From Zoogloea sp021286885 (GTDB lineage: Bacteria > Pseudomonadota > Gammaproteobacteria > Burkholderiales > Rhodocyclaceae), in NCBI RefSeq assembly GCF_041915215.1, contig NZ_JAYSBV010000003.1: a stretch of 64,000 nt of DNA. One strand, written 5' to 3'. The translations under genes were made by a program, and so were the position numbers. Of the stretch, positions 1-8,637 are shown one piece after another (position 1 is the stretch's first letter; the number at the start of each line of letters is the position of its first letter). The notes below the pieces were generated by a model, which did not search any database, was not told where the DNA came from, and saw nothing but the letters and a program-made list of their open reading frames with translations.

Positions 1-72
1 GGTGTGGCGTGGTTGGGTGACAGGCCGTCTGTCCAGCGGGAAGGTGCGCTGGATGCAGGGAGAAGCGAATGA
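1..72 (+). CDS. C-terminal tail of an upstream gene cut by the window edge
   Basis: Frame 1 is open from base 1 to a TGA at 70-72 that overlaps the ATG of the next gene (ATGA). Only 23 codons are visible, so the product cannot be recognised. DUF4276 genes usually follow an AAA-type ATPase gene to which they are coupled, so an ATPase is the expected identity. That is inference from family context only. Confidence 0.5.
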   Translation, partial: GVAWLGDRPSVQREGALDAGRSE

Positions 73-725
73 TACGGGTGTGCATCATTTGCGAAGGCCC
101 GACTGAAGTGGAGTTCGTCAATCGTTGCTTGGAGCCCTATTTGCGCGTTTGTGGTGTCAGCGTCTACGGCACCTTATTGAGTGCCAGATCTGGCCGTCAT
201 CGGGGTGGGCGTGTCACGGTCGACCGGTTGGCCACCAAGATTTCTCTGCACTACAGCGAAGCCGACCGTGTTTCTACGCTGGTGGATTTTTACGGTTTTC
301 AGGATCGCGCTGCGCGTACCCGTGCCCAGCTGGAAGCTGACATTGCTGCTGCAGTACAGCGCATCACCGCAGCTTATGACCCACGCTATGTGCTGCCTTA
401 TGTGCAAATGCACGAATTTGAAGGGCTGTTGTTTACCAATCCCGCAAATTTTGAATGGGCAGAAGATGGCTGGAGCGAAGATGTACGGGCCGCGTTGATG
501 GCGGTTGTGCAAGCCTTTCCGAACCCGGAAGACATCAATGGCGGCGAGGCGACAGCGCCGTCCAAGCGGATTCTGAGCATTTTTCCCAACGGTACCTATT
601 CAAAGACCGAGCACGGGCCGCTGATTGCAGAAGCAACGGGCATTGACGCAATTCGGGCCAAGTGCCCGGCCTTCAGCGAATGGGTGGGCAGGCTGCAGGC
701 CTGGGGAAAAGGCTTGGCCCTGTAA
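69..725 (+). CDS. DUF4276 family protein (TOPRIM-like)
   Basis: The 218-residue protein begins with a beta-strand followed by CEGPTEVEF, the conserved N-terminal acidic motif of DUF4276. It then has STLVDFYGF near residues 69-77 and the HEFEGLLF motif around residue 115. These are the acidic clusters that make this family TOPRIM-like. The start codon overlaps the stop of the preceding gene, which implies translational coupling. DUF4276 proteins are usually partners of AAA ATPases in defence-type or maintenance modules, and their exact reaction is not established. G+C content is lower than in the neighbouring core genes, as expected for an accessory gene. Assignment to DUF4276 is fairly firm; any role in defence is inference. 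Confidence 0.75.
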   Translation: MIRVCIICEGPTEVEFVNRCLEPYLRVCGVSVYGTLLSARSGRHRGGRVTVDRLATKISLHYSEADRVSTLVDFYGFQDRAARTRAQLEADIAAAVQRITAAYDPRYVLPYVQMHEFEGLLFTNPANFEWAEDGWSEDVRAALMAVVQAFPNPEDINGGEATAPSKRILSIFPNGTYSKTEHGPLIAEATGIDAIRAKCPAFSEWVGRLQAWGKGLAL

Positions 726-729
726 GCGC

Positions 730-1287
730 TCAAGCCACCTGCTCCAGCCTATCCATTAGCAAAGGCTGCACTTCGTCCAGCCAGGCGTCGAGGCGGGCGT
801 TGGTGTGCATGCCTTGGGTGCGTTCGTCGATGACGAGGCCCACGAAGCGGCCGTCCACCACGGCGGCGGAGTGTTTGAAGGTGTAGCCCTCGGTGCTCCA
901 GCTGCCGATGATCTCGGCGCCGGCGTTGCGGCAGAGTTCGTAGAGCTTGAAGAGGGAGCTGGCGAAGCGTTCCGAGTAGCGCTCCTGGGCGCCCAGGCCG
1001 AAGAGGGCGACCCGCTTGCCGCGCAGGTCGAGGGGGCCATCCAGCTTGGCGAGGAATTCTTCCCAGTTGGGTTCGATGCAGCCGGCGCTGTGGCCGGGGA
1101 TGTCGCCTTCCCCATAGCTGGGGGTGCCCAGGATGAGGGCGTCGTGGGCGAGGAATTCGGCGGGGCTGATCCGGTTGACGTTCAGGGGCTTGCTGGCGAT
1201 TTGTTCGCCCAGCTTTTTGTGGATGCGTTTGGCGATGAGGCGGGTGGTGCCGGTTTCGGTGCCGAAGAAGATTCCGATGGTTTTCAT
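730..1287 (-). CDS. fldA: Flavodoxin
   Basis: This is a 185-residue single-domain flavodoxin. The FMN phosphate-binding loop GTETGTT is at residues 9-15. Later segments read LGTPSYGEGDIPG and FGLGAQERYSERF, the loops that flank the isoalloxazine ring. The length and the inserted loop between them fit long-chain flavodoxins. These proteins carry single electrons at low potential, for example to nitrogenase, IspG/IspH or biotin synthase; which partner is used here cannot be read from the sequence. The gene stands alone and converges on the DUF4276 gene with a 4-bp gap. The start is the ATG before KTIGIFFGTETGTT. Confidence 0.93.
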   Translation of the reverse strand: MKTIGIFFGTETGTTRLIAKRIHKKLGEQIASKPLNVNRISPAEFLAHDALILGTPSYGEGDIPGHSAGCIEPNWEEFLAKLDGPLDLRGKRVALFGLGAQERYSERFASSLFKLYELCRNAGAEIIGSWSTEGYTFKHSAAVVDGRFVGLVIDERTQGMHTNARLDAWLDEVQPLLMDRLEQVA

Positions 1288-1362
1288 GGTGGCGTGGGCG
1301 CGGTTGTGCAGGCAGGTTGTTTAGCCATGCAGGATTTGTGCCGCGCCCCGCCTGGGCGCAAG

Positions 1363-2496
1363 TTACTGATTTTGCTGGGGTGGGGCGAGGGTTTGTGGTG
1401 ATTTGTCGGCTTTTGTCGGCGCTGCTGTCGGGGTTTCTGCAGGGGTTTCTGTGGAATGCTCGCCGCTGCGCTGGCCGCAGGCGGGGCAGAAGGGGAAGAA
1501 GGCGTTGTGGCGTAGCCCGCAGCGGCTGCATGCGTGATGGATGCGCAGGCCGCAGTGCATGCAGTAGTTGAGTTCCACGCCCTGGGCATTAACAAAGGGG
1601 CGTTCGCAGCCGGGGCATTGGCCCTTGGCGATGGACTCCAGGGCGCGTTCGTAGCGGATGTCCTGCTTGCGGGCTTCTTCGGGGGCGGCTTGCTCCTGTT
1701 GCTTGCGTTCCAGATAGCGTTGCAGCGCGTTGATCAGCAGCCGCCCGCCCCAGAAGGTGAGCAGGGCGCCCACCCCGTAGCGGATATAGCCCCCGAACGA
1801 GGGTAGATAGGGCACCAGCTCAAAGAAGAAGGCGAACAGGGCGAACAGAATATAGCCCCACACAAACGGCCATTGGGCCGATTGGCGGTGGCGGCGGAAC
1901 AGCCACAGGGCGCTGATCAGGAGCGGGAGTACAAACGCGAGGCGGATGAAAAACACCTTCAGCAGGGCGCGCCGGCTGGCTTCAAAGAAATCCTGGTCGG
2001 CTTTGTGTTCCAGGGCTTGGGCCTGGGCTTCCAGGGGCGCGATGGCCAGGACGTGGCGCTGGCGGATTTCGCTGATGCGCTGGATTTCCTGTTGGGTGGC
2101 CTGCTGGGCTGCAAGCAGGCCATCCAGCCGCCGGGCCCGGGCGACGACTTCGGCATCCTGGTCGGATTTGCCTGTGGTGCGGCGGGTGTCGCGCCAGGTC
2201 TCGAAGCTGGCCTGCTCCTGCTGGTAGTGGGTTTGCTGCTGGCCGAGCTGGGCGTCCAGGCGGTGTCTTTCCTGGTCCAGCTGGGCGATCTTGTCCCGGT
2301 CGCCCTGCATCTGGGTGTGGAGCCGGTTGAGGGCGGGCTGATCCACAAAGCTGCTGCGCTCGGGGGCGCTGGACACCTGGGGCAGGTCGGCGATGACGGC
2401 GGCGCCGATCTCGATCAGAAAGTAGGCGAAAAGCAGGGCAACAATCCATTGCCCGATCTTGAAGGCCCGCTCGGGGCCCCGGAGCTGTTTGAACAT
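1363..2496 (-). CDS. Membrane protein with coiled coil and C-terminal zinc ribbons
   Basis: I do not recognise a named family for this 377-residue protein. Visible parts in order are: a transmembrane helix at about residues 13-36; a long Gln/Arg/Glu-rich coiled coil at about 55-175; three hydrophobic helices at about 180-200, 208-232 and 238-257; and a cysteine-rich region at about 293-342 with CPGC, CMHC, CSRC and CPAC, i.e. two double zinc ribbons. A low-complexity Thr/Pro/Ala tail ends the protein. The architecture suggests an inner-membrane protein with a periplasmic coiled coil and a cytoplasmic zinc-binding end. It is on the same strand as glnD, 137 bp downstream of it. Function is unknown. 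Confidence 0.8.
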   Translation of the reverse strand: MFKQLRGPERAFKIGQWIVALLFAYFLIEIGAAVIADLPQVSSAPERSSFVDQPALNRLHTQMQGDRDKIAQLDQERHRLDAQLGQQQTHYQQEQASFETWRDTRRTTGKSDQDAEVVARARRLDGLLAAQQATQQEIQRISEIRQRHVLAIAPLEAQAQALEHKADQDFFEASRRALLKVFFIRLAFVLPLLISALWLFRRHRQSAQWPFVWGYILFALFAFFFELVPYLPSFGGYIRYGVGALLTFWGGRLLINALQRYLERKQQEQAAPEEARKQDIRYERALESIAKGQCPGCERPFVNAQGVELNYCMHCGLRIHHACSRCGLRHNAFFPFCPACGQRSGEHSTETPAETPTAAPTKADKSPQTLAPPQQNQ

Positions 2497-2633
2497 GGTG
2501 GGCGACGCTTTCCGGTGGTGGAAATGAAAGGTGACAGCCCACCCAGCTTACCGAGCTTCCGGCGGCAGGTGCTTGAACAGGTGCAAACCCCCCGGCCCCC
2601 AGGGGCCGGAGGTGGTGCTACGCAGGACAGGCC

Positions 2634-5225
2634 TCAGATAGCCAGTTGTTCCAGCAGCTCGGATTCCACCTTGAGGATCACCGCATCCTGGGAGAGGCCG
2701 GGGCCGCTGATCAGGAAGGTATCTTCGACCCGCTCGCCCAGGGTGGCGATCTTGGCGGTATGCAGGTTGATCCCGTGCTGGGCGAGGGTCTTGGCGATGC
2801 CAAACAGCAGGCCGGGCCGGTCGGCTGCCGTGACCGACATGATGTAGTGCTGGCCCCGCTCGTCGGGGCGGATGCTGACTTCGGGCACGAAGGGGAAGTG
2901 CTTGACCTCCCGCGAGAGGCGGCCGCTGGCGGGCTGGTCGATGGGGCCTTGCTGCTTGAGCTTCTCAGTCAGTTCGTGTTCCAGCAGGTTGATGATGTCC
3001 CGGTAGTGGGCATCTTCATTGCCCGGGTCGAGCAGCACGAAGCTGTCGAGGGCGTAGCCGTGGCGGGTGGTGTGGATCTTGGCGTCGGCAATGGTGAAGC
3101 CCATCCGGCCAAAGAAGCCGCACAGGCGCACGAACAGGTCGCGCTGATCCTGGGTATAGACCATCACCTGCAGGCCTTCGCCCACGTGGCTCAGGCGGGC
3201 GCGCACGACGGGCTCCAGGCTTTCCACACGGTAGTAGAGCATGCGGGCGTGCCAGGCGATTTCTTCCGGGTCGTGGCGCATGAAGTACACGGTGTCCAGC
3301 TGGGCCCACAGGCCGTCTTCGGTGCCGGGGCGCAGGCCGTAGAAGCGCAGTAGGTTGCGCGCATCGTCCTGGCGCATGGGGGTGCCCAGGGCCTGTTGGG
3401 GCGTGGCGCCGCGCAGCAGGCGCTGGGTAGCGAAGAACAGGTCTTCGAGCAGCTTGCCCTTCCAGCCGTTCCAGACCTTGGGGCTGGTGCCCCGGATGTC
3501 GGCGTGGGTCAGGATGTAAAGGGCGGTCAGGTGGCGCTCGTCCTTAACCACGCCGGCAAAGCGCCGGATCACGTCCAGATCCGACAAGTCCTGCTTCTGG
3601 GCTACGTTGGACATGGAAAGGTGGTTTTGTACCAGCCATTCCACCAGGGCGGTGTCGGCTTCTTCCAGGCCGTGGGCTTCGCAGAAGTCCCGGGCGTCCC
3701 GCATCCCCAGGTGGGAGTGGTCGCCCCCCCGGCCCTTGGCGATGTCGTGGAAGATGGCCGCGATATAGAGCACCCAGGGTTTCTCAAAATTGGTGGCGAG
3801 GCGGGTGAGCAGGGGGTATTCGTGGGCGTGCTCGGCCACCATGAAGCGGCGCACGTTGCGCAGTACCTGCAGGATGTGCTGATCGACGGTGTAAACGTGG
3901 AACAAGTCGTGCTGCATCTGGCCCACGATGCGCCGCCAGGCGGGCAGGTAGAAGCTCAGGATGCCGTATTGGTTCATGCGCCGCATCTCGTGCACCACCC
4001 CGCGCTTTTGCTGGAGGATGCGCAGGAAGAGGGCGCGGTTTTCCGGATTGTGGCGGAATTCGGCGTTGATCAGCTTGCGCCCGCGCCACAGGGCGCGCAG
4101 GGTGCGGGCGGTCATGCCCTTAAGTTCGGAGCGCTGCTGGAGCAGCAGGAAGCATTCGAGCAGGGCGCCCGGGTGGCGTTCGAAAACCTGCTCGTCGCGC
4201 ACGTCCAGCAACTCGCGCACGCACTGGAAGCGGTCGTTGATGACGATGGCTGCCGGGTAGCGGTTGGGGAAGAATTCGGCGGCGAAGTTGAGTAGCAGAA
4301 TGGTGTTGAGCTGGGTGACCTTCTTGGCCGTCCGGTAATACTCCTGCATGAAGACTTCGGAGGCTCGGCGCGCTTCGGTGGCGCCGTAGCCAAAGGTCTT
4401 GGCCAGCTTTTCCTGGTGATCGAACAGCAGTCGGTCTTCCCGGCGGCGGGTGATGTGGTGCAGCCGGATGCGGGTGTGCTGGAGAAAACGCTCCTGCTCC
4501 CGCAGTTCGGTGGCCTCGTCTTCGGTGATCAGCCCATGGTGGGCCAGGTCGCGCCAGTGGGTGCCAAAGCCGGCTGCCCGGCTGATCCAGCCCAGAATCT
4601 GCAGATCCCGCAGGCCGCCAGGGCTTTCCTTGCAGTTGGGTTCCAGCGCATAGGGGGTGTCGTTGTGGCGGGTGTAGCGTTGCTCCTGCTCCAGTTGCTT
4701 GGCCTTGAAGAACTGGGCCACATGGAGCTGATCGCGCAACTCACGCGTGAAGCGGTGGAAGAGGGGCGCGTTGCCACCCAGCAGCCGGGCTTCGAGCAGG
4801 TTGGTCATCACCGTGATGTCGCGCCCGGCTTCTTCGAGGCACTCCTCGGCGGTGCGCACGCTGTGGCCAATGTCGAGGCCAATGTCCCAAATCAGCCCGA
4901 TGAGCTGGGTCAGCTTTTCGCTCAGGGCTTCATCCGGGGGGCTTTCGAGCAAAAACAGCAGATCCACGTCCGAGCAGGGGTAGAGCTCTTCGCGCCCATA
5001 GCCGCCCACCGCCACCAGGGCCGCGCTGGGCGGGAGTTGAAAGGTCTTCCACAGTTCCAGCAGCACGCCGTCCACCAGCCGGGAGCGGCCCTTGAGGATG
5101 GGGTCGGTCAGGGGACGGGCCTCGTAGGCCGCCTTGAGGGCTTCGCCGCCGCTGCGCAGGTGGGCCTTGTGGCGCTGGATGAGTTCCCGGGTGAGTTCCG
5201 GATCAAGGATGGGCGTGTCGGACAT
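2634..5225 (-). CDS. glnD: Bifunctional [protein-PII] uridylyltransferase / uridylyl-removing enzyme
   Basis: GlnD senses glutamine and adds UMP to, or removes it from, the PII proteins GlnB/GlnK, setting nitrogen assimilation. At 863 residues it has the usual length. The nucleotidyltransferase motif GGYGREELYPCSDVDLL lies at residues 74-90 with the metal-binding Asp pair at 87 and 89. The HD hydrolase motif HDIAKGRGGDHS is near residue 490. Two ACT domains fill the C terminus, the last reading ADRPGLLFGIAKTLAQHGIN. It is divergent from rpsB, an order often seen in Betaproteobacteria, although map is not between them here. The start ATG precedes SDTPILDPELT. Confidence 0.97.
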   Translation of the reverse strand: MSDTPILDPELTRELIQRHKAHLRSGGEALKAAYEARPLTDPILKGRSRLVDGVLLELWKTFQLPPSAALVAVGGYGREELYPCSDVDLLFLLESPPDEALSEKLTQLIGLIWDIGLDIGHSVRTAEECLEEAGRDITVMTNLLEARLLGGNAPLFHRFTRELRDQLHVAQFFKAKQLEQEQRYTRHNDTPYALEPNCKESPGGLRDLQILGWISRAAGFGTHWRDLAHHGLITEDEATELREQERFLQHTRIRLHHITRRREDRLLFDHQEKLAKTFGYGATEARRASEVFMQEYYRTAKKVTQLNTILLLNFAAEFFPNRYPAAIVINDRFQCVRELLDVRDEQVFERHPGALLECFLLLQQRSELKGMTARTLRALWRGRKLINAEFRHNPENRALFLRILQQKRGVVHEMRRMNQYGILSFYLPAWRRIVGQMQHDLFHVYTVDQHILQVLRNVRRFMVAEHAHEYPLLTRLATNFEKPWVLYIAAIFHDIAKGRGGDHSHLGMRDARDFCEAHGLEEADTALVEWLVQNHLSMSNVAQKQDLSDLDVIRRFAGVVKDERHLTALYILTHADIRGTSPKVWNGWKGKLLEDLFFATQRLLRGATPQQALGTPMRQDDARNLLRFYGLRPGTEDGLWAQLDTVYFMRHDPEEIAWHARMLYYRVESLEPVVRARLSHVGEGLQVMVYTQDQRDLFVRLCGFFGRMGFTIADAKIHTTRHGYALDSFVLLDPGNEDAHYRDIINLLEHELTEKLKQQGPIDQPASGRLSREVKHFPFVPEVSIRPDERGQHYIMSVTAADRPGLLFGIAKTLAQHGINLHTAKIATLGERVEDTFLISGPGLSQDAVILKVESELLEQLAI

Positions 5226-5365
5226 GGGGCGCGAAACGGTCGTGGAGGGGGCGTTGTTGGGTGAATTACTGTTTTGTGCAGCTGCACAAGGCTAGCGCAA
5301 GGCGCATCCCCGAGCAATCAGGATGCAAAACCGGGTGACGGCAAAGGCGGGATGGGCCGGGCGTC

Positions 5366-5395
5366 TTGAGGCATCTGCCCAGAGGCTGCTATAAT
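5366..5395 (+). promoter_or_regulatory. Sigma-70 promoter for rpsB-tsf
   Basis: TTGAGG at 5366-5371 and a perfect TATAAT at 5390-5395 are separated by 18 bp. They are oriented toward rpsB and lie about 170 bp upstream of its start. This is the strongest consensus-like promoter I noticed in the window. Confidence 0.75.
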
Positions 5396-5564
5396 CGTTA
5401 GCTTGTCTAGCAAAGGTGCTAGCAAAATTCTCACGCCCGGCCCTGTGGGGTCCGGAGTCTGGTGCGGCGAACAGCCTTGCCCAGGCTCAAGGCAGGTCGG
5501 TGATTGCCATAGGGGCAACACCGGCAGGTCGGGCGGCGGTTAAACCTCAGTATTGGAGTAACAA
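5396..5564 (+). promoter_or_regulatory. rpsB 5' leader (possible S2-responsive leader)
   Basis: A leader of roughly 165 nt lies between the predicted promoter and the rpsB start. It is G/C-rich with several complementary stretches and ends in GGAG shortly before the ATG. Ribosomal protein S2 is known to repress its own operon through the leader in several proteobacteria. Whether this leader folds into a known S2-binding class was not tested; the rest of the 5226-5564 interval holds no gene. Confidence 0.35.
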
Positions 5565-6317
5565 ATGTCTGTCACCATGCGTCAAATGCTCGAAGCGGGC
5601 GTCCACTTTGGTCACCAAACCCGTTTCTGGAACCCGAAGATGGCTCCCTTCATCTTCGGTCAGCGCAACAAGATTCACATCGTCAACCTCGAAAAGACCA
5701 TCGTCAAGTACAACGAAGCGATGGACTTCGTGCGCAAGCTGGCTTCCAACCGCGGCACCATCCTGTTCGTGGGCACCAAGCGTCAAGCCCGTGAAATCGT
5801 GGCCGAAGAAGCTCAGCGCGCCGGCATGCCCTACGTGGACGAGCGTTGGCTGGGTGGCATGCTCACCAACTTCAAGACCGTGAAGCAGTCCATCAAGCGC
5901 CTGAAGGACATGGAAGGCATGATGGAAGATGGTTCCATCGAGCGTCTGTCCAAGAAGGAAGTCCTGATGGCTTCCCGTGAGCTGGAAAAGCTGCAAAAGA
6001 GCCTGGGCGGTATCAAGGAACTGGGCGGCCTGCCCGATGCGCTGTTCGTGATCGACGTGGGTTACCACAAGATTGCCGTGACCGAAGCCAACAAGCTGGG
6101 CATCCCCGTGGTGGCCGTGGTCGACACCAACCACAGCCCCGAAGGCGTGGATTTCGTGATCCCCGGTAACGACGACTCCTCCCGCGCCATCCGTCTGTAC
6201 GCCCGTGGCGTGGCCGACGCTGTGCTGGAAGGCAAGAACCAAGTCATCCAAGAAATCGTGGCTGCCGGTTCCGACGAATTCGTCGAAGTGGAAGAAGGCA
6301 CCGAAGAGCAGGCCTAA
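5565..6317 (+). CDS. rpsB: 30S ribosomal protein S2
   Basis: This is the 250-residue S2 protein, beginning SVTMRQMLEAGVHFGHQTRFWNPKM, the conserved S2 N terminus (starting SVTMRQMLEAGVHFGHQTR). Further signatures are the RWLGGMLTNFKT motif near residue 94 and NDDSSRAI near the C terminus. It joins the 30S subunit late, bridging head and body. It is the first gene of a long plus-strand run followed 54 bp later by tsf, the near-universal bacterial order. The start is preceded by GGAG and by a clear promoter about 170 bp upstream. Confidence 0.98.
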   Translation: MSVTMRQMLEAGVHFGHQTRFWNPKMAPFIFGQRNKIHIVNLEKTIVKYNEAMDFVRKLASNRGTILFVGTKRQAREIVAEEAQRAGMPYVDERWLGGMLTNFKTVKQSIKRLKDMEGMMEDGSIERLSKKEVLMASRELEKLQKSLGGIKELGGLPDALFVIDVGYHKIAVTEANKLGIPVVAVVDTNHSPEGVDFVIPGNDDSSRAIRLYARGVADAVLEGKNQVIQEIVAAGSDEFVEVEEGTEEQA

Positions 6318-6371
6318 GCCGCTCCTCGCGTCCCCATCAACCCAATCTGACTTAGTTATCTAGGAGCAAGC

Positions 6372-7268
6372 ATGGCGGAAATTACCGCAAGCATGGTCAA
6401 GGAGCTGCGTGAAAAGACCGACGCGCCCATGATGGAATGCAAGAAGGCCCTGGCTGAAGCCGCTGGCGACATGGCCAAGGCTGAAGAAATCCTGCGCGTC
6501 AAGCTGGGCAACAAGGCCTCCAAGGCCGCTGCCCGCGTGACCGCCGAAGGCATCGTGGGTGTTTACATCTCCGAAGACGCCAAGCTGGGCGCCATCGTTG
6601 AAGTGAACTGCGAAACCGACTTCGTGGCCAAGAACGACGACTTCATCGGCCTGGCCAAGACCCTGGCTGAGCTGGTTGCCACCAAGAACCCCGCTGACGT
6701 GGAAGCCCTGTCCGCCCTGGAAATCAACGGCCAGTCCGTTGAAGAAGTGCGCAAGGCGCTGATCGGCAAGATCGGTGAGAACATCACCATCCGCCGTTTC
6801 TCCCGCGTTGAAGCCCAAGGCGCTGTGGCCAGCTACATCCACGGCGGCGCCAAGATCGGCGTGCTGATCGACCTGGTTGGCGGCGAAGAAGCCCTGGCCA
6901 AGGATCTGGCCATGCACATCGCCGCTTCCAAGCCCAAGGCCCTGGACGCTTCCGGCGTTCCCACCGAGCTGCTGGATGTCGAGCGTCGCATCGCCATCGA
7001 GAAGGCCCGCGAAGCCGGCAAGCCCGAAGCCATGCTGGAAAAGATTGCCGAAGGCACCGTCCAGAAGTACCTCAAGGACGTGACCCTGCTGGATCAGGTC
7101 TTTGTTAAGGCTGAAGATGGCAAGCAAACCGTGGCCCAGCTGCTGAAGGCCAAGGGCGCTTCCGTTACCGGTTTCACCCTGTACGTGGTGGGCGAAGGTA
7201 TCGAGAAGAAGGTGACCGACTTTGCTGCTGAAGTGGCTGCTCAAGCCGCTGCTGCCGCCCAGAAGTAA
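6372..7268 (+). CDS. tsf: Translation elongation factor Ts
   Basis: EF-Ts is the guanine-nucleotide exchange factor for EF-Tu. The 298-residue protein opens with AEITASMVKELREKTDAPMM and contains the TDF motif (NCETDFVAKNDDF, near residue 80) that inserts into EF-Tu. The C-terminal dimerisation/coiled-coil region ends in an Ala-rich tail. It is co-directional with rpsB and separated from pyrH by 12 bp, so transcription as one unit is likely. The ATG is preceded by TAGGAGCAAG, a good ribosome-binding site. Confidence 0.98.
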   Translation: MAEITASMVKELREKTDAPMMECKKALAEAAGDMAKAEEILRVKLGNKASKAAARVTAEGIVGVYISEDAKLGAIVEVNCETDFVAKNDDFIGLAKTLAELVATKNPADVEALSALEINGQSVEEVRKALIGKIGENITIRRFSRVEAQGAVASYIHGGAKIGVLIDLVGGEEALAKDLAMHIAASKPKALDASGVPTELLDVERRIAIEKAREAGKPEAMLEKIAEGTVQKYLKDVTLLDQVFVKAEDGKQTVAQLLKAKGASVTGFTLYVVGEGIEKKVTDFAAEVAAQAAAAAQK

Positions 7269-7280
7269 GGTGACCGGACG

Positions 7281-7997
7281 ATGAGCCAACCCGCCTTCAA
7301 GCGTATTCTCCTCAAGCTGTCCGGCGAAGCCCTGATGGGTGATGACGCCTACGGTATCAATCGTGACGTTGTAGCCGGCATCGTCCGGGATGTGGCCGAA
7401 GTGGCCCAGCTCGGTGTCGAGGTCGGGATCGTTATCGGGGGCGGGAACATCTTCCGTGGTATGGCGGGGGAGGGGTCCGGCATGGATCGCCCCACCGCCG
7501 ACTACATGGGGATGCTGGCCACCGTCATGAATGCGATGGCACTGGCCGACGCTTTCCGCGTCGCCGGTGTCGACGCTCGGGTGCAGTCCGGGCTGCGTAT
7601 CGATCAGGTGGTTGAGCCCTATGTGCGCGCCAACTCCCTGCGCTATCTTGCCGAAGGCAAGATCGTGATCTTCGGTGCCGGCACGGGCAACCCCTTCTTT
7701 ACCACCGATACCGCTGCCGCCCTGCGCGGTGCCGAAATCGGTGCCCAGGTGGTGCTCAAGGCGACCAAGGTGGACGGCATCTACACCGCCGACCCCAAGA
7801 AAGACCCGAGCGCGACCCGTTTCCAGAGTCTCTCCTTTGATGAAGCCATCAGCCGCAACCTGGGTGTGATGGATGCCACTGCCTTTGCTCTGTGTCGCGA
7901 ACAGCGGCTGCCGATCAAGGTGTTCAGCCTGTTCAAGAGCGGCGCCCTGAAGCGGGTGGTGCTGGGCGAAGACGAAGGTACGCTGGTTTACTGCTGA
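7281..7997 (+). CDS. pyrH: UMP kinase
   Basis: PyrH phosphorylates UMP to UDP in pyrimidine synthesis and belongs to the amino-acid-kinase fold. The 238-residue protein shows the N-terminal KLSGEALMG loop, GGGNIFRG near residue 55, and GTGNPFFTTDTAA around residue 134. These are the nucleotide-binding and catalytic segments of bacterial hexameric UMP kinases. It lies between tsf and frr, the standard order, with a 10-bp gap to frr. Length and motifs are typical and nothing looks altered. Confidence 0.98.
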   Translation: MSQPAFKRILLKLSGEALMGDDAYGINRDVVAGIVRDVAEVAQLGVEVGIVIGGGNIFRGMAGEGSGMDRPTADYMGMLATVMNAMALADAFRVAGVDARVQSGLRIDQVVEPYVRANSLRYLAEGKIVIFGAGTGNPFFTTDTAAALRGAEIGAQVVLKATKVDGIYTADPKKDPSATRFQSLSFDEAISRNLGVMDATAFALCREQRLPIKVFSLFKSGALKRVVLGEDEGTLVYC

Positions 7998-8007
7998 GGA
8001 TGTTCCC

Positions 8008-8565
8008 ATGATTTCGGAACTCAAGAAGACTACCGAACACAAGATGCAGCGCTCGATTGAAGCGCTCAAGACCGATCTGGCCAAGGTGCGTACCGGCCGG
8101 GCCCACACCGGCCTGCTGGATCACGTGATGGTCGAGTACTACGGCAGCCCCGTGCCCGTTAATCAGGTGGCCAACATCACCCTGATCGACGCCCGCACCC
8201 TGGGTGTGCAGCCGTGGGAAAAGCCCATGCTGGGCAAGATCGAAAAGGCGATTCGTGATTGCGACCTGGGCCTGAACCCGGCCTCCATGGGCGAAATCAT
8301 CCGCGTTCCCATGCCCGCCCTGACCGAAGAGCGTCGTCGCGACCTGATCAAGGTGGTGAAGGGTGAAGGCGAAGGTGCCAAGGTGGCCGTGCGCAATCTG
8401 CGTCGGGATGCCAACAACGCCCTCAAGGATGCGGTCAAAGCCAAGACCATCTCCGAAGACGACGAGCGCCGCACCCAGGACGACGTGCAGAAGCTGACCG
8501 ACAAGGCTATTGCCGAAATTGACAAGCTGCTGGCACAAAAAGAGCAGGAATTGATGCAGATCTGA
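8008..8565 (+). CDS. frr: Ribosome recycling factor
   Basis: RRF splits post-termination ribosomes together with EF-G. The 185-residue protein has the conserved KTDLAKVRTGRAH segment near residue 25, YYGSPVPVNQVA, and the C-terminal DDVQKLTDKAIAEIDKLL helix of the three-helix bundle. It follows pyrH by 10 bp and precedes uppS by 72 bp, matching the standard cluster. No irregularity is seen. Confidence 0.98.
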   Translation: MISELKKTTEHKMQRSIEALKTDLAKVRTGRAHTGLLDHVMVEYYGSPVPVNQVANITLIDARTLGVQPWEKPMLGKIEKAIRDCDLGLNPASMGEIIRVPMPALTEERRRDLIKVVKGEGEGAKVAVRNLRRDANNALKDAVKAKTISEDDERRTQDDVQKLTDKAIAEIDKLLAQKEQELMQI

Positions 8566-8637
8566 GCTTCCTCGCGGTAAGCTTGATCCACGTTAATTTT
8601 TGACCTGTTCTCACGCTCCTTCAAGCGGACCCACAAT

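Noticed and set aside
5396..5564. Riboswitch upstream of rpsB
   Set aside because: No known aptamer signature is visible; an S2-responsive protein-binding leader is more likely for a ribosomal protein gene.
6360..8108. 582-codon minus-strand ORF opposite tsf and pyrH
   Set aside because: Shadow of highly biased tsf/pyrH codons; the plus-strand products are unmistakable.
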